Source of the DNA: Gillisia lutea
GTDB taxonomy: Bacteria > Bacteroidota > Bacteroidia > Flavobacteriales > Flavobacteriaceae
Direction of reading: 5' to 3'
Length of the DNA stretch: 64,000 nucleotides
Assembly: GCF_021568705.1 (NCBI RefSeq)
Contig: NZ_JAKGTH010000008.1
Coordinates: 248,001-312,000, forward strand
Made by a program: the position numbers and the translations under genes
Shown here: piece by piece, positions 1 to 8,550 of the stretch
Position numbering within the stretch: position 1 is the first letter of the stretch
How the letters are laid out: each line of letters begins with the position of its first letter
The notes under the pieces: model-generated
Database searches by the model: none
What the model was told of the DNA's origin: nothing
The model's input: the letters and a program-made list of their open reading frames with translations, nothing else

Positions 1-720
1 ATTTTCGGGTAGTAAACTCGCCTTAATATCTTCTAAATTTATCTCCCCTTTCCCCAATTGTATTAAGCTTCCCATCATCAATCGTATCTGGTATCTTAAA
101 AAACCTGCACCGCGTACTCTATACACATAGCTTATATCAGGAAAAAAATTGGCCGTATATATGGTGTTCACAATTATTTCGGAGGTTAAAATGCTACGCT
201 CAAATTTTGTAGTGGAAGAAGGGTCGGCACAGTAATTCCTGAAGTAGTGAGTGCCCTCAAAAATTTTTGCACCTTTCTTCATTAATTCGATATCTAATTC
301 CTCTTGAATATTTACCATCAAGGGAGCACAAAATGGATGATTCTTTTCGTTATAAGAAAAGAGATACAGATATTCCTTTAGCTTGGAATTTTGAATGATA
401 TTGAAACTATCATCTACTTCCATCATGCTAATAGCCCTGATATCTTGAGGAAGATTTTTATTGAAAACTTTTAAAAAATCATCTATATCATTAATAGGAT
501 TTTCATATATGAACAACTCGAATGCAGCCTCATTTGCTGATACCATAGCATCTGTCCTACTCGCACCCAATATTTTAAGCCTACGTTCTGGCAATACATA
601 TTTAAAGGTTTTTTTGATAAGCCCCTCTACCGTTTTGAACTTTGGCTGGCGTTGCCACCCATGCAATCGGTATCCTAAATATTGTACTTTAAAAAGATAA
701 TTATAACGTTGTGCCTGCAA
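1..720 (-). CDS. TruA-like tRNA pseudouridine synthase, partial (3' end outside window)
   Basis: The 240 codons visible on the minus strand encode a pseudouridine synthase of the TruA family, which converts uridine to pseudouridine in the tRNA anticodon stem. The strand reads YLGYRLHGWQ near the N-terminus, then GASRTDAMVSA, which carries the catalytic aspartate in the RTDA motif, and later RVRGAGFLRYQIR, the conserved C-terminal core helix. The usual TruA motif is RTDAGVSA; here Gly is replaced by Met. Flavobacteria often carry a second TruA-like paralog, and this sequence resembles that one more than the canonical enzyme (inference). There is no ATG: an in-frame TAG lies just upstream, so the start must be the TTG at 720. 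The gene continues past base 1. Confidence 0.85.
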   Translation of the reverse strand, partial: MQAQRYNYLFKVQYLGYRLHGWQRQPKFKTVEGLIKKTFKYVLPERRLKILGASRTDAMVSANEAAFELFIYENPINDIDDFLKVFNKNLPQDIRAISMMEVDDSFNIIQNSKLKEYLYLFSYNEKNHPFCAPLMVNIQEELDIELMKKGAKIFEGTHYFRNYCADPSSTTKFERSILTSEIIVNTIYTANFFPDISYVYRVRGAGFLRYQIRLMMGSLIQLGKGEINLEDIKASLLPEN

Positions 721-966
721 GAAATATAGTTTCTACGAAGATATAAAATTCAACTTCTTTATAGATAATTATTGCTACCGCGTTCATATTTTCAAAACAT
801 TACTAAAATTGAAAAAATCACATTTTTAACACTTAAGTATCGTGTTAGTTAATTATTATGCTATTTTTAAAAAATATTGTCTAATTGACTATAATACCCC
901 AAAAAATATGTCAATAGAGAAAGTAATTGAATGTAATTTAAAAATAGATACCTCAAATTATATTAA

Positions 967-1755
967 ATGCGAACAAGATTACCCGAGCTTAACCTGATCA
1001 ACATTATTATAAACACTAGCCCAAAGTCTAAATTATACTTTAATATTTTGGCCGTTTTACTCCTATCTCTGGGGTGTTTGAATACAAATGCTCAGGAAGT
1101 ACCTCTAAAACATAAAAATTCTGGGTTTATAGATTTTAATGCTTATCGAGATTCAAGAGATTTTAATGTATTTACAATCAATTTATTTGCATCCTTACCC
1201 CATCGGCTACAGTATTTTTCTTTAACCAACTACTTTGGTGAACCTGATACTGCTGAGTTATCGAAGTTTTATGCAGAACATAATTTACGTTGGGCGATTA
1301 ACGAAAAAATTCCTATAGACCTTACCTATCAATATGTATTGAGACAGGGTGAAACTAACGATGATCATAGGTTTGGACTGCGCTGGCGACTGCATGATAC
1401 CCCTTTCTTACAATCAATATTTAGCACCTTAAATTTAAGCTATACTTTTAACCCTATGTTCTTTCAGTATAGGAAAAATACCTCTCCAGAATATATGAGC
1501 ATTATAGAGCATGTTTACAATCTAAAGATCTTTCCTCAAAAATTAGGTAATAGGCTCTATATTGCAGGATTTGCCGATCAAAACTTCAACTATAAAGAAA
1601 ATGATAAAGTTGCTTTTGAATGGGTATCAGAACATCAAATTGGACTAAGACTTATAGACCAGTTATATGCAGTTGCTGAATATAGAATTAACACATTTGT
1701 GCCATCCAACAATTATGGTTGGGGCTACGGATTAGAATATAAAATGATATTTTAA
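967..1755 (+). CDS. Outer-membrane beta-barrel protein, first gene of sensory operon
   Basis: This 262-residue protein has a charged N-terminal stretch, a hydrophobic segment around residues 24-38 and a likely signal-peptidase site after NAQ near residue 43. The rest alternates aromatic and polar residues in short strands and ends in Phe (YKMIF), which is the classic BAM-recognised C-terminus of an outer-membrane barrel. I do not recognise a specific family, and no catalytic motif is visible. It lies 19 bases before a periplasmic-binding lipoprotein and heads a four-gene operon with a histidine kinase and receiver, so a porin or ligand-entry role for that signalling unit is a reasonable inference. 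The unusually long n-region may mean the real start lies downstream, but no other ATG precedes the signal sequence. Confidence 0.8.
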   Translation: MRTRLPELNLINIIINTSPKSKLYFNILAVLLLSLGCLNTNAQEVPLKHKNSGFIDFNAYRDSRDFNVFTINLFASLPHRLQYFSLTNYFGEPDTAELSKFYAEHNLRWAINEKIPIDLTYQYVLRQGETNDDHRFGLRWRLHDTPFLQSIFSTLNLSYTFNPMFFQYRKNTSPEYMSIIEHVYNLKIFPQKLGNRLYIAGFADQNFNYKENDKVAFEWVSEHQIGLRLIDQLYAVAEYRINTFVPSNNYGWGYGLEYKMIF

Positions 1756-1774
1756 AATAACAAGTTGAATTATT

Positions 1775-2914
1775 ATGATAGTAAAAATAAGAACCATAAG
1801 TACTCTCCTAATTTTTTTCATGTTATTTCAATCATGTAAAAAGGAGGAAATTCAGGAAATTAATATTGGCTATATCGGGCCGTTATCTACAAGAGCAACA
1901 GATTTAGGAATTGGCCCTTCGCAGGCTATGAAGTTAGCAGTTAAAGAATATAACAAGAACAGAACTAATAATGAACCGAAGGTAAATTTATTTATCGAAG
2001 ATGATAAATGGGAAAAATCCAATGCGCTTCCATCTTATAATAAACTTAGGAAAGAGCATAATATAGATATAGTATTTATTAGCAATACCGATGGAACTGT
2101 TGCAATACAGGATGCATTATTAAAGGATGGTGTAATTGCTATTAATCCGCTTAATAATGACCAGTTATTAGCTAGCCTAAATGAAAACACCTTTATGATT
2201 GCCAAATCTACCGAAGAAGCCAACCAGGTAATTGGTGTGAGGATGGTTGAATTAGATTTAAAAAATGTAGTAATATTTCAGTACCCTAACGATTTTATGT
2301 CCCGTGCAGCAAATGCAGTACAGGAGCTGTTAAATGAGAACGGGGTTAAAAATAAAATAGTAACCATAGATAAAGAGCAGGTTGATTTTAATGAGTATTT
2401 AAAAGCTGCAAAAGATGATGGTGTAGATGGTTATGCCTTTTTTGGATACAAAGAATTAGGCTTTGCGATGAAACAAGGTCGGGATCTGGGCATTGATGTT
2501 CCTTATTTTGGATCTACTACATTATTGTCCCCAGATTTTTACAATAATTCCCAAGGAACGATTATAGGTACAGAGTGTACCTTCTTTACCCCACCAGATG
2601 GAAACTATATTTTAGCGCATCAGTTCCTCAAAAATTTTGCAAATGAATATGGTGAAGAACCACTATCTGTTTGGCCTCCTATGCAAGCCTATGATGCCAC
2701 TAATATTGTTTTGCATGAACTGAAGGATTTGAACACCACTAAAAAGGAAAGTGAAACCTTTGAGGAATGGCTTAGAAATCGTTTATTTAGCGTGCATTAC
2801 TACCAAGGAATATGTGGTAATATATCTATCACCGAGGATGGATCCTCTAGAGGAATCTATTTTTCATTATATAAATTAATTTCTGAAGATAAGCTCATAA
2901 AAGTTAAAAGGTAA
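1775..2914 (+). CDS. ABC-type substrate-binding lipoprotein (Peripla_BP_6-like)
   Basis: The protein has 379 residues, with a lipoprotein signal ending LFQSC (Cys near residue 21), so it is predicted to be membrane-anchored in the periplasm. The mature part begins INIGYIGPLS and continues with the two-lobe layout of branched-chain amino acid/leucine-binding type I receptors, including VVIFQYPNDFMSRAANAVQELL at the second-lobe entry. Such proteins normally feed an ABC permease. No permease or ATPase is present nearby. The gene instead lies 19 bases before a transmembrane histidine kinase, suggesting it presents a ligand to the kinase (inference). The ligand cannot be deduced; Peripla_BP_6 proteins bind amino acids, amides, urea and aromatic acids. 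Confidence 0.88.
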   Translation: MIVKIRTISTLLIFFMLFQSCKKEEIQEINIGYIGPLSTRATDLGIGPSQAMKLAVKEYNKNRTNNEPKVNLFIEDDKWEKSNALPSYNKLRKEHNIDIVFISNTDGTVAIQDALLKDGVIAINPLNNDQLLASLNENTFMIAKSTEEANQVIGVRMVELDLKNVVIFQYPNDFMSRAANAVQELLNENGVKNKIVTIDKEQVDFNEYLKAAKDDGVDGYAFFGYKELGFAMKQGRDLGIDVPYFGSTTLLSPDFYNNSQGTIIGTECTFFTPPDGNYILAHQFLKNFANEYGEEPLSVWPPMQAYDATNIVLHELKDLNTTKKESETFEEWLRNRLFSVHYYQGICGNISITEDGSSRGIYFSLYKLISEDKLIKVKR

Positions 2915-2933
2915 TTAGGACTGTTTATTAAAT

Positions 2934-4838
2934 ATGAAAATTCGAAATAAACTTATTCTTGGTTTTGGTATAATCATCAGTATTCTAATTGCAGAAATTA
3001 TATTAAATCAGCTAATTAACCAAAAGGCAAATACTACCTATCAAAAATTAAAGGTAGAAGCCTTACCTACTCTATATTTACTGGATCAGTATAAAGCTAT
3101 TAATAAAGAACTGTTTTTACTTACCTCCAACAAAGTTTATAACATAAACTCAAGTCTTAGTAGCCAGAACCGATTAAAAGGGATAATAGAAGTAGAATTA
3201 CCTTATTTAAAAAGTGAGTTGGCTTTTCTTACCAGAAAATTAGAAAAGAATGAAGAAATTGTTCTTCAAAGTCCAGAAATAATTGATTTAACAAATGAGA
3301 TTATTTTATTAGGAGAAAAACTGGATAACATTTTAATTACCAAAGAAGATTATCAAAACCCGGTTAAATTACAACAGGCATATCATATTATAGAAAATGA
3401 TTTTTCTAGAGCACATTCTGCACTTAACCTCATACTTGAAGGCCTAGACCTACAATATTCCCATGTTCTCGAAGAGTTTCAGGACAAATTCTCTCAGGAT
3501 CTCACACAAATGTCCAATATCATTTTGATAACAGGTATTATAGGTATATTAATTGGTTTAAGCATTGCATTTTTAGTTATTCAATCTATTTCAAAACCAT
3601 TAGTAGCCTTAAATAATGCAGCTTTGGCGGTAAGTAAAGGCAATTATGACAACGTAATAAGTATTGAAGGGAAAGGGGAACTAGCAACTTTAGGAAAATC
3701 CTTTAATATCATGACCACTTCTTTAAAGGAGAACTTTAAGTTAATAGAGAAGAATAATGAACATATTAAACAGCAGGAGAAACGCTTTAGAAAGGTTATT
3801 GAAGCTTCCCCATCGGCAATAATTTTAACAAATGCCGAGCGTAAAATTGAACTTGCCAATCTTCAGGCAGAAGTGTTGTTTAAATATTCCAAACGTGAGC
3901 TCATAGGTAAATCCATAGAAGACCTTATTGCGACCAAAGAACTTGAAAGCGGACTCAATTTTAAAGATGATACCAATAAATTAAAGCCCTTACAGGAATT
4001 CTATGCTTTAGATAAATTTACCAATGAAATCCCTGTAGAAGTTAGACTGAATAAAATAACTATTGATAATAAGGAAATGACTTTGGCATCTGTAGTAGAT
4101 ATTACACAGCGCAAAACTCAAGAAATAGAAATAAATAAATATCTGGAACAACTTAAATTCAAAAATAAAGAATTAGAACAGTTTTCATATATCACCTCTC
4201 ATGATCTTCAGGAACCATTAAAAACGGTAGTAAGCTTTATCAATTTAATAGACATTGAGTACAAGGACAGTCTTAACGATAACTTAGCTACCTATTTTAA
4301 TTATATACGTGGCGCAAGCAACCGTATGAGTATGCTTATTAATGGATTATTAGAATATTCAAGAATTGGCCATAGCTGCGATCTGGACAAAGTAGATTTA
4401 AATGAATTGCTTTCTGGTATTTACGTAGATCTTTCACATAAAATTAAAAACAGTAATGCGCAGGTAACTTCCCAGAAACTTCCGGAGGTAAGAGGATATA
4501 AATTAGAATTAAGATTATTGTTTCAGAATTTAATAACCAATGCTGTTAAATTTAGAAGAAGTGATGTGGTGCCAAGTGTAAATATATCCTTTACCGAAGA
4601 TTCCCATAACTGGATTTTCCATATTAAGGACAATGGAATTGGTATTAAAGAGGAACTACAGAATAAGATTTTTGTGATCTTCCAAAGGCTGCATCACCGA
4701 AATACATATGAAGGCACCGGCATTGGTTTAGCTCACTGTAAAAAAATTATTGAATTGCACCAAGGGAAAATTTGGCTCACTTCCAATCCCGGAAAAGGTT
4801 GTATATTTAGTTTTAACATACCCAAAAATCTTGTTTAA
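2934..4838 (+). CDS. Transmembrane PAS histidine kinase
   Basis: This 634-residue sensor kinase has TM1 at about residues 7-28, a periplasmic helical region at about 30-193 and TM2 at about 194-217. A HAMP linker follows (218-270), then a short coiled coil, a PAS domain (about 285-392) and a HisKA domain whose phosphoacceptor is His423 in SYITSHDLQEPLKT. The HATPase_c domain has an N-box near 530-540, DNGIGI at 566 and GTGIGLA at 594. The His-box form is that of the phytochrome-type kinase subfamily (HPK with DLQEPL), but there is no GAF or PHY domain. It sits 19 bases after the binding lipoprotein and 9 before a receiver, so the operon supplies both its probable input and its partner. Confidence 0.95.
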   Translation: MKIRNKLILGFGIIISILIAEIILNQLINQKANTTYQKLKVEALPTLYLLDQYKAINKELFLLTSNKVYNINSSLSSQNRLKGIIEVELPYLKSELAFLTRKLEKNEEIVLQSPEIIDLTNEIILLGEKLDNILITKEDYQNPVKLQQAYHIIENDFSRAHSALNLILEGLDLQYSHVLEEFQDKFSQDLTQMSNIILITGIIGILIGLSIAFLVIQSISKPLVALNNAALAVSKGNYDNVISIEGKGELATLGKSFNIMTTSLKENFKLIEKNNEHIKQQEKRFRKVIEASPSAIILTNAERKIELANLQAEVLFKYSKRELIGKSIEDLIATKELESGLNFKDDTNKLKPLQEFYALDKFTNEIPVEVRLNKITIDNKEMTLASVVDITQRKTQEIEINKYLEQLKFKNKELEQFSYITSHDLQEPLKTVVSFINLIDIEYKDSLNDNLATYFNYIRGASNRMSMLINGLLEYSRIGHSCDLDKVDLNELLSGIYVDLSHKIKNSNAQVTSQKLPEVRGYKLELRLLFQNLITNAVKFRRSDVVPSVNISFTEDSHNWIFHIKDNGIGIKEELQNKIFVIFQRLHHRNTYEGTGIGLAHCKKIIELHQGKIWLTSNPGKGCIFSFNIPKNLV

Positions 4839-4847
4839 ATATTACCT

Positions 4848-5252
4848 ATGAAAAGAAAATTAAATTGCATTTTATTAGTGGACGATGATGACGCGGCGAA
4901 CTTTATTCATAAACGCATAATCCAAATGGCCGATTGTGCTGAACATGTTGCAGTAGCTTTAAATGGTGAAGATGCCTTAGAATATCTAACTACTAAAGAG
5001 AATGGGGATTACCCGAAACCAGACCTCATTTTTTTAGATATCAATATGCCAATAATGAATGGATGGGAATTTTTAGAAGAGTATGAAAAGCTGGAGCAGG
5101 AGCAAAAAGGCGGAGAATTAATTGTTATGCTTACCACTTCAATTAATCCTGATGATATTGAAAAAGCAAAGAGAATTGAACATATCACCGATTTTCATTC
5201 AAAACCCTTAGATCTGGAAAGTTTGAACGAAATATTAGAGAAAATTCTATAA
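4848..5252 (+). CDS. Stand-alone response-regulator receiver (Rcp1-like)
   Basis: This 134-residue protein is a single CheY-like receiver with no output domain. The acidic pocket is D12-D15 (LVDDDD), the phosphoacceptor is Asp64 in FLDINMPIMNG, the switch residue is Thr96 or Thr97 and the conserved lysine is Lys119 (HSKP). This compact form matches receivers that pair with phytochrome-type kinases, such as Rcp1, consistent with the kinase 9 bases upstream. Because no DNA-binding domain is present, the signal must leave through protein contacts or a phosphorelay, or act on a distant partner (inference). It is the last gene of the operon and is followed directly by a strong terminator. Confidence 0.95.
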   Translation: MKRKLNCILLVDDDDAANFIHKRIIQMADCAEHVAVALNGEDALEYLTTKENGDYPKPDLIFLDINMPIMNGWEFLEEYEKLEQEQKGGELIVMLTTSINPDDIEKAKRIEHITDFHSKPLDLESLNEILEKIL

Positions 5253-5255
5253 ATG

Positions 5256-5285
5256 AAAAAGGAGCCATTTTGGCTCCTTTTTTTT
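5256..5285. terminator. Bidirectional intrinsic terminator
   Basis: The stem GGAGCCA/TGGCTCC has a 3-base loop and is flanked by A- and T-runs on both sides. It lies between the receiver gene and the convergent helicase gene and can serve both. Confidence 0.9.
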
Positions 5286-5287
5286 GT

Positions 5288-6829
5288 CTATTGTTCTACA
5301 AAATCCTGATTTATCTGCAATCTTAATTTACGGGCATAATCCTCTTCCAGCCAGTCTCTGTAGTTCTTGGTGCTTTTACTAATGCAATACGAATATTGCT
5401 TAATGCGCGAAGCAATATCATCTTTAAGTTCTTTCGCCAAAATTCGTGCATCAAAAATATCTTCGCTATTTTCGATACACATTTTAACATGCTGATCCAT
5501 AGACCACTCCAGTACAGCTTTAGATTTTAATCCTTTTTTAATCACCACATCGTAGGCTGCTTCAACATCAAAATCGACCTCCTCAGAATTAGCAAATTGC
5601 CTACGAAGATCTGGCGGCATAACATATTTAAATTCACGCTCTATCTCTTCATCACTTAAAAGATTTTCAAAATAGAAATCTGGCGAGCGAAACAATTGTT
5701 TCCAATCTACAGGAGCGCTCCAATGCCCAAAACGAGCTACATTATTTCCAAGATCCAATACATTAAAACTGGTTTTTCCGGGTAACACCCTAGAACCACG
5801 CCCAATCATCTGAAAATAAAGCGTCAGCGATTTGGTTGCTCTGTTTAAAATAATGGTTTCTACAGAAGGCTCATCAAACCCCGTAGTAAGAATACTTACA
5901 GAGGTTACAATAGCATCGGGAGTATGTTTAAACCATTTTAAGATCTGTTTCCTGTCTTGTTTACTCGTGGTATTATCTAGATGGCGAATAGGAATACCCG
6001 CATTTCTAAAGGTTTCATATACTTCTTTTGAAGTATTAATACCATTATTAAAAATAAGGGTCTTTTTTCCCCGGGATTTATCCATATAAGCATTAAGAAG
6101 TTTTTCCTGCATGCTCATGTTCGAATACAGTTCTTCAGAAGATTTTACCGTATAATCTCCATTAATACCAACTTTAAGAGACTGTAAGCCAACATCGTAA
6201 GAAAACACATTGGCCTTTGCCAGAAAGCCTTTATCAATTAAAGAAGAAATAGAATCGCCCACAATAAGCTCTCTATAATTATCTTTCATTGGAAGTTTGA
6301 TGTTAGAACTTAGTGGTGTTGCGGTAACTCCAAGAATAAAACACTTCTCAAAAAACTTAAAAAGCTTCCTAAAAGAGTTGTAATGGGCTTCATCAATAAT
6401 TATAAGCCCTATGTCCTGAATTTCCAATTTCTCGTCATGCAGCCTGTTATTTAGTGTTTCCACCATAGCTACAAAGCACATATAGTCCTCTTGATCGGGT
6501 AATTCTTTAACTTTACTATTTATAATTTTATTGATCACACCAAAGTCTCCCAACATCTTCGAGGTTTGTTTACAAAGCTCTATTCTATGAGTTAGAATAA
6601 GAACTTTTTTATTGGTGCGCTCTATATATTCCCTAACTATTTGAGAAAAGATTACAGTTTTCCCTCCTCCTGTAGGCAATTGGTATAATAAATTATAGTG
6701 ATTTGGATGTGCATCAATTACATTAAAAATCTTGTCTATATCTACCTGTTGGTAGTCATATAATTTCTTTTCATTCTTCTTTTCTTCCAGTCCAAATGTC
6801 TCTACGGTCATATTTTGTATTTTCAGCAA
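5288..6829 (-). CDS. DEAD/DEAH-box superfamily 2 helicase
   Basis: This 513-residue SF2 ATPase is of the ResIII/UvrB-like group. It has Walker A PTGGGKT (residues 52-58), DEAH (146-149), a VTATP motif III near 169-173 and a C-terminal helicase lobe with ILTTGFDEP and QMIGRGSR near residues 310-345. The extra C-terminal region of about 130 residues is not recognised. The family includes type III restriction subunits and generic helicases, but no methyltransferase, nuclease or specificity gene lies nearby, so a housekeeping nucleic-acid remodelling role is more likely than restriction. It stands alone on the minus strand, with the Crp/Fnr gene divergent from it. Confidence 0.88.
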   Translation of the reverse strand: MLKIQNMTVETFGLEEKKNEKKLYDYQQVDIDKIFNVIDAHPNHYNLLYQLPTGGGKTVIFSQIVREYIERTNKKVLILTHRIELCKQTSKMLGDFGVINKIINSKVKELPDQEDYMCFVAMVETLNNRLHDEKLEIQDIGLIIIDEAHYNSFRKLFKFFEKCFILGVTATPLSSNIKLPMKDNYRELIVGDSISSLIDKGFLAKANVFSYDVGLQSLKVGINGDYTVKSSEELYSNMSMQEKLLNAYMDKSRGKKTLIFNNGINTSKEVYETFRNAGIPIRHLDNTTSKQDRKQILKWFKHTPDAIVTSVSILTTGFDEPSVETIILNRATKSLTLYFQMIGRGSRVLPGKTSFNVLDLGNNVARFGHWSAPVDWKQLFRSPDFYFENLLSDEEIEREFKYVMPPDLRRQFANSEEVDFDVEAAYDVVIKKGLKSKAVLEWSMDQHVKMCIENSEDIFDARILAKELKDDIASRIKQYSYCISKSTKNYRDWLEEDYARKLRLQINQDFVEQ

Positions 6830-6980
6830 GTTTGCAAAAATAACAGATTTTTAAGGTAAAATAAAATCTTTACCTATTTTAAATTCTAAAGTTTATTTTT
6901 CTATCAATTTAGAATTGCTTACTTTTATAATCTACTGATATAATGAATATTGCCCTACAAATTTCTACAAGTAGTTGGTC

Positions 6981-7003
6981 AAAGCTTGCAATAAGCAAGC
7001 TTT
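6981..7003. repeat. Perfect 9-bp inverted repeat upstream of Crp/Fnr gene
   Basis: AAAGCTTGC and GCAAGCTTT are separated by AATAA. The repeat lies in the 252-base gap between the divergent helicase and Crp/Fnr genes, about 80 bases before the latter's start. It could be a leader hairpin or an operator. I see no long T-run, so a terminator is less likely. Confidence 0.6.
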
Positions 7004-7081
7004 ATTAATCGTTATGTCCACACGATAGTACCATCATCCTCCTCTTCCCTTACCTGTATATTGAACTTAAACCGTAGACTT

Positions 7082-7804
7082 ATGAAAGGGGAACACTTAT
7101 TTCGCAGTAAATACAAGAGCGCATTAACTAATTGTGCGTTGCTCAATAATTTGGACGAAGAAACTAATAATGAGATACTATCATTATTCCATCATGAAAA
7201 ATGGCCAAAGAACACCTGTTTTTTAAATCATGAGAAATTCTTTTTTCATTTTTATATTATCCTTTCGGGAAGGGTAAAGATGTACCAAGTAGAACCTAAT
7301 AGCGGAAAAGAACTTACGCTATTTCTACTTACCAAAAGTGATGTTTTCGATCTATTCTGCCTTCTTGATGGAGATAAACATCAGGTTTATTACGAATGCT
7401 TGGATAACGTAAAAGTTCTCGCCGCCCCAATGACCGAGTTACGATCCTGGTTAAATAGGCACCCGGAACATTATAAGAATTTGTTGCCATATGCCGGTAA
7501 GCAACTGAGATCATTAGAAAATTATGTGTCTGACATCACTTTTACCGATATTTCCACTAGGTTATTAAAATTGCTTATTAGAAATGTGAACGACAAATCT
7601 AATACCTTGGAGTTAATAAATGATCTTTCCAATAAAGAACTGGCGTATCTAATTGGTTCTACCAGAGCTGTAGTTAACAGACATTTGCAAAGACTAAAAC
7701 AAAATGGCTCCATAAAGATCTCCAGAAAACGCCTTCAGGTGAAAAACCTTTCGCTTCTTCTTCATTTATTGGAAAATCAAAAATTAGCAAATCTTAAAAT
7801 CTAA
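7082..7804 (+). CDS. Crp/Fnr family transcription regulator
   Basis: This 240-residue regulator has an N-terminal cyclic-nucleotide-binding beta-roll (about residues 20-135), a dimerisation helix and a C-terminal winged helix with NKELAYLIGSTRAVVNRHLQRLK as its helix-turn-helix. The set of cysteines used by Fnr for an iron-sulphur cluster is not evident, and the effector is unknown. I place the start at the ATG at 7082. An in-frame TTG at 7061 would add seven residues, but it is preceded by no better signal and the ATG form begins like homologues. The next gene has a palindrome at a distance typical of Crp-class activators, so it is a candidate target. Confidence 0.9.
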   Translation: MKGEHLFRSKYKSALTNCALLNNLDEETNNEILSLFHHEKWPKNTCFLNHEKFFFHFYIILSGRVKMYQVEPNSGKELTLFLLTKSDVFDLFCLLDGDKHQVYYECLDNVKVLAAPMTELRSWLNRHPEHYKNLLPYAGKQLRSLENYVSDITFTDISTRLLKLLIRNVNDKSNTLELINDLSNKELAYLIGSTRAVVNRHLQRLKQNGSIKISRKRLQVKNLSLLLHLLENQKLANLKI

Positions 7805-7842
7805 TATATGCAAAGAAAATTTTAAAATGTTAAATTTTAGTT

Positions 7843-7888
7843 GTGCTACTTAAGTAGTACTATTCACTCTAATCTCCATCTATATTTG
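7843..7888 (+). promoter_or_regulatory. Palindrome plus -7 promoter element
   Basis: CTACTTAAGTAG at 7846-7857 is a perfect 12-bp palindrome inside an 18-base imperfect one (7843-7860). TATATTTG at 7881-7888 matches the Bacteroidota -7 consensus TAnnTTTG exactly, but no TTG lies at the usual -33 spacing. The palindrome centre is about 40 bases upstream of the predicted start, replacing the -33 element, as expected for an activator-dependent promoter. The adjacent Crp/Fnr protein is the obvious candidate (inference). Confidence 0.5.
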
Positions 7889-7917
7889 AGTATTATTAAC
7901 AATTAAATGTAGGGATT

Positions 7918-8472
7918 ATGAAAACAATGATGATTTATTTGTTTCTAGTGTGCATAGTAGCCACAGGACAAGCGCAAGATGTTATTGAATTAGAGGAAGC
8001 CAATGTAAATCTTACTCCTAAAGCAGTAATGGTAAAATCTGATTTAGATGGAAATGCCTTTATGGTAAAAGAAAGTTATGCTGGACAATTTAGCAAAGAC
8101 CCAATTCAATTCATGTTAGATAACTTCAATTCTGAAGATTACATGGTTGGACTACGTGACAAAGATTACGATAAATTTATAGTGACTTTTAAAAGTGGTA
8201 AAGGTTATTTAGCTGCTCATTTCGACAAGAAAAACGGCTTAGAGAAAACCTATCAAAAATTTAGAAATGTTTCACTCCCACTGGCTATTTCCAGGGAGAT
8301 CTATACTAAATATCCTGGTTGGACCATTACTAAAAACACTCATATAGCAAGTGGTAAAAAGGCTCAACTTGACAAAGATATTTATAAGTTAACTTTGGAA
8401 AGTAACAACAAAACTCAAAAGGTAAAAATAAACAACATCCCTACTGTTTCCTCGAGAGTTGCAAGTAATTAA
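7918..8472 (+). CDS. Exported protein of unknown function
   Basis: This 184-residue protein has an N-terminal signal peptide ending GQAQ near residue 20. The mature part has no cysteine and resembles small beta-rich periplasmic proteins of the PepSY-like type: KDKDYDKFIVTFKSGKGYLAAHFD, then a helix and LPLAISREIYTKYPGW, then paired strands ending VKINNIP. I recognise no specific function, and the PepSY resemblance is only by pattern. The gene has its own palindromic promoter region and terminator, so it is a single-gene unit probably regulated by the Crp/Fnr protein encoded upstream. Confidence 0.8.
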   Translation: MKTMMIYLFLVCIVATGQAQDVIELEEANVNLTPKAVMVKSDLDGNAFMVKESYAGQFSKDPIQFMLDNFNSEDYMVGLRDKDYDKFIVTFKSGKGYLAAHFDKKNGLEKTYQKFRNVSLPLAISREIYTKYPGWTITKNTHIASGKKAQLDKDIYKLTLESNNKTQKVKINNIPTVSSRVASN

Positions 8473-8512
8473 TATGATACCTTTTTAAAGGATTCTTCTC
8501 CAAAACACGAAG

Positions 8513-8550
8513 AATCGAGGAACAAAAAAAATGTTCCTCGATTTATTGTT
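8513..8550. terminator. Bidirectional intrinsic terminator
   Basis: The arms AATCGAGGAACA and TGTTCCTCGATT form a 12-bp stem over a 7-base A-rich loop, with T-rich flanks in both directions. It separates the exported-protein gene from the convergent cysM. Confidence 0.85.

Noticed and set aside
461-700. 79-residue plus-strand frame
   Set aside because: It is antisense to the TruA-like gene, whose motifs are clear on the minus strand.
2934-4838. Histidine kinase as a phytochrome
   Set aside because: The His-box is of the phytochrome-kinase type, but there is no GAF or PHY domain or chromophore cysteine, and the protein is membrane-bound with a periplasmic region.
5288-6829. Helicase as part of a restriction or defence system
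   Set aside because: No methyltransferase, nuclease or other defence gene is adjacent, and the neighbours are a receiver and a regulator. The ResIII-like sequence alone does not support it.
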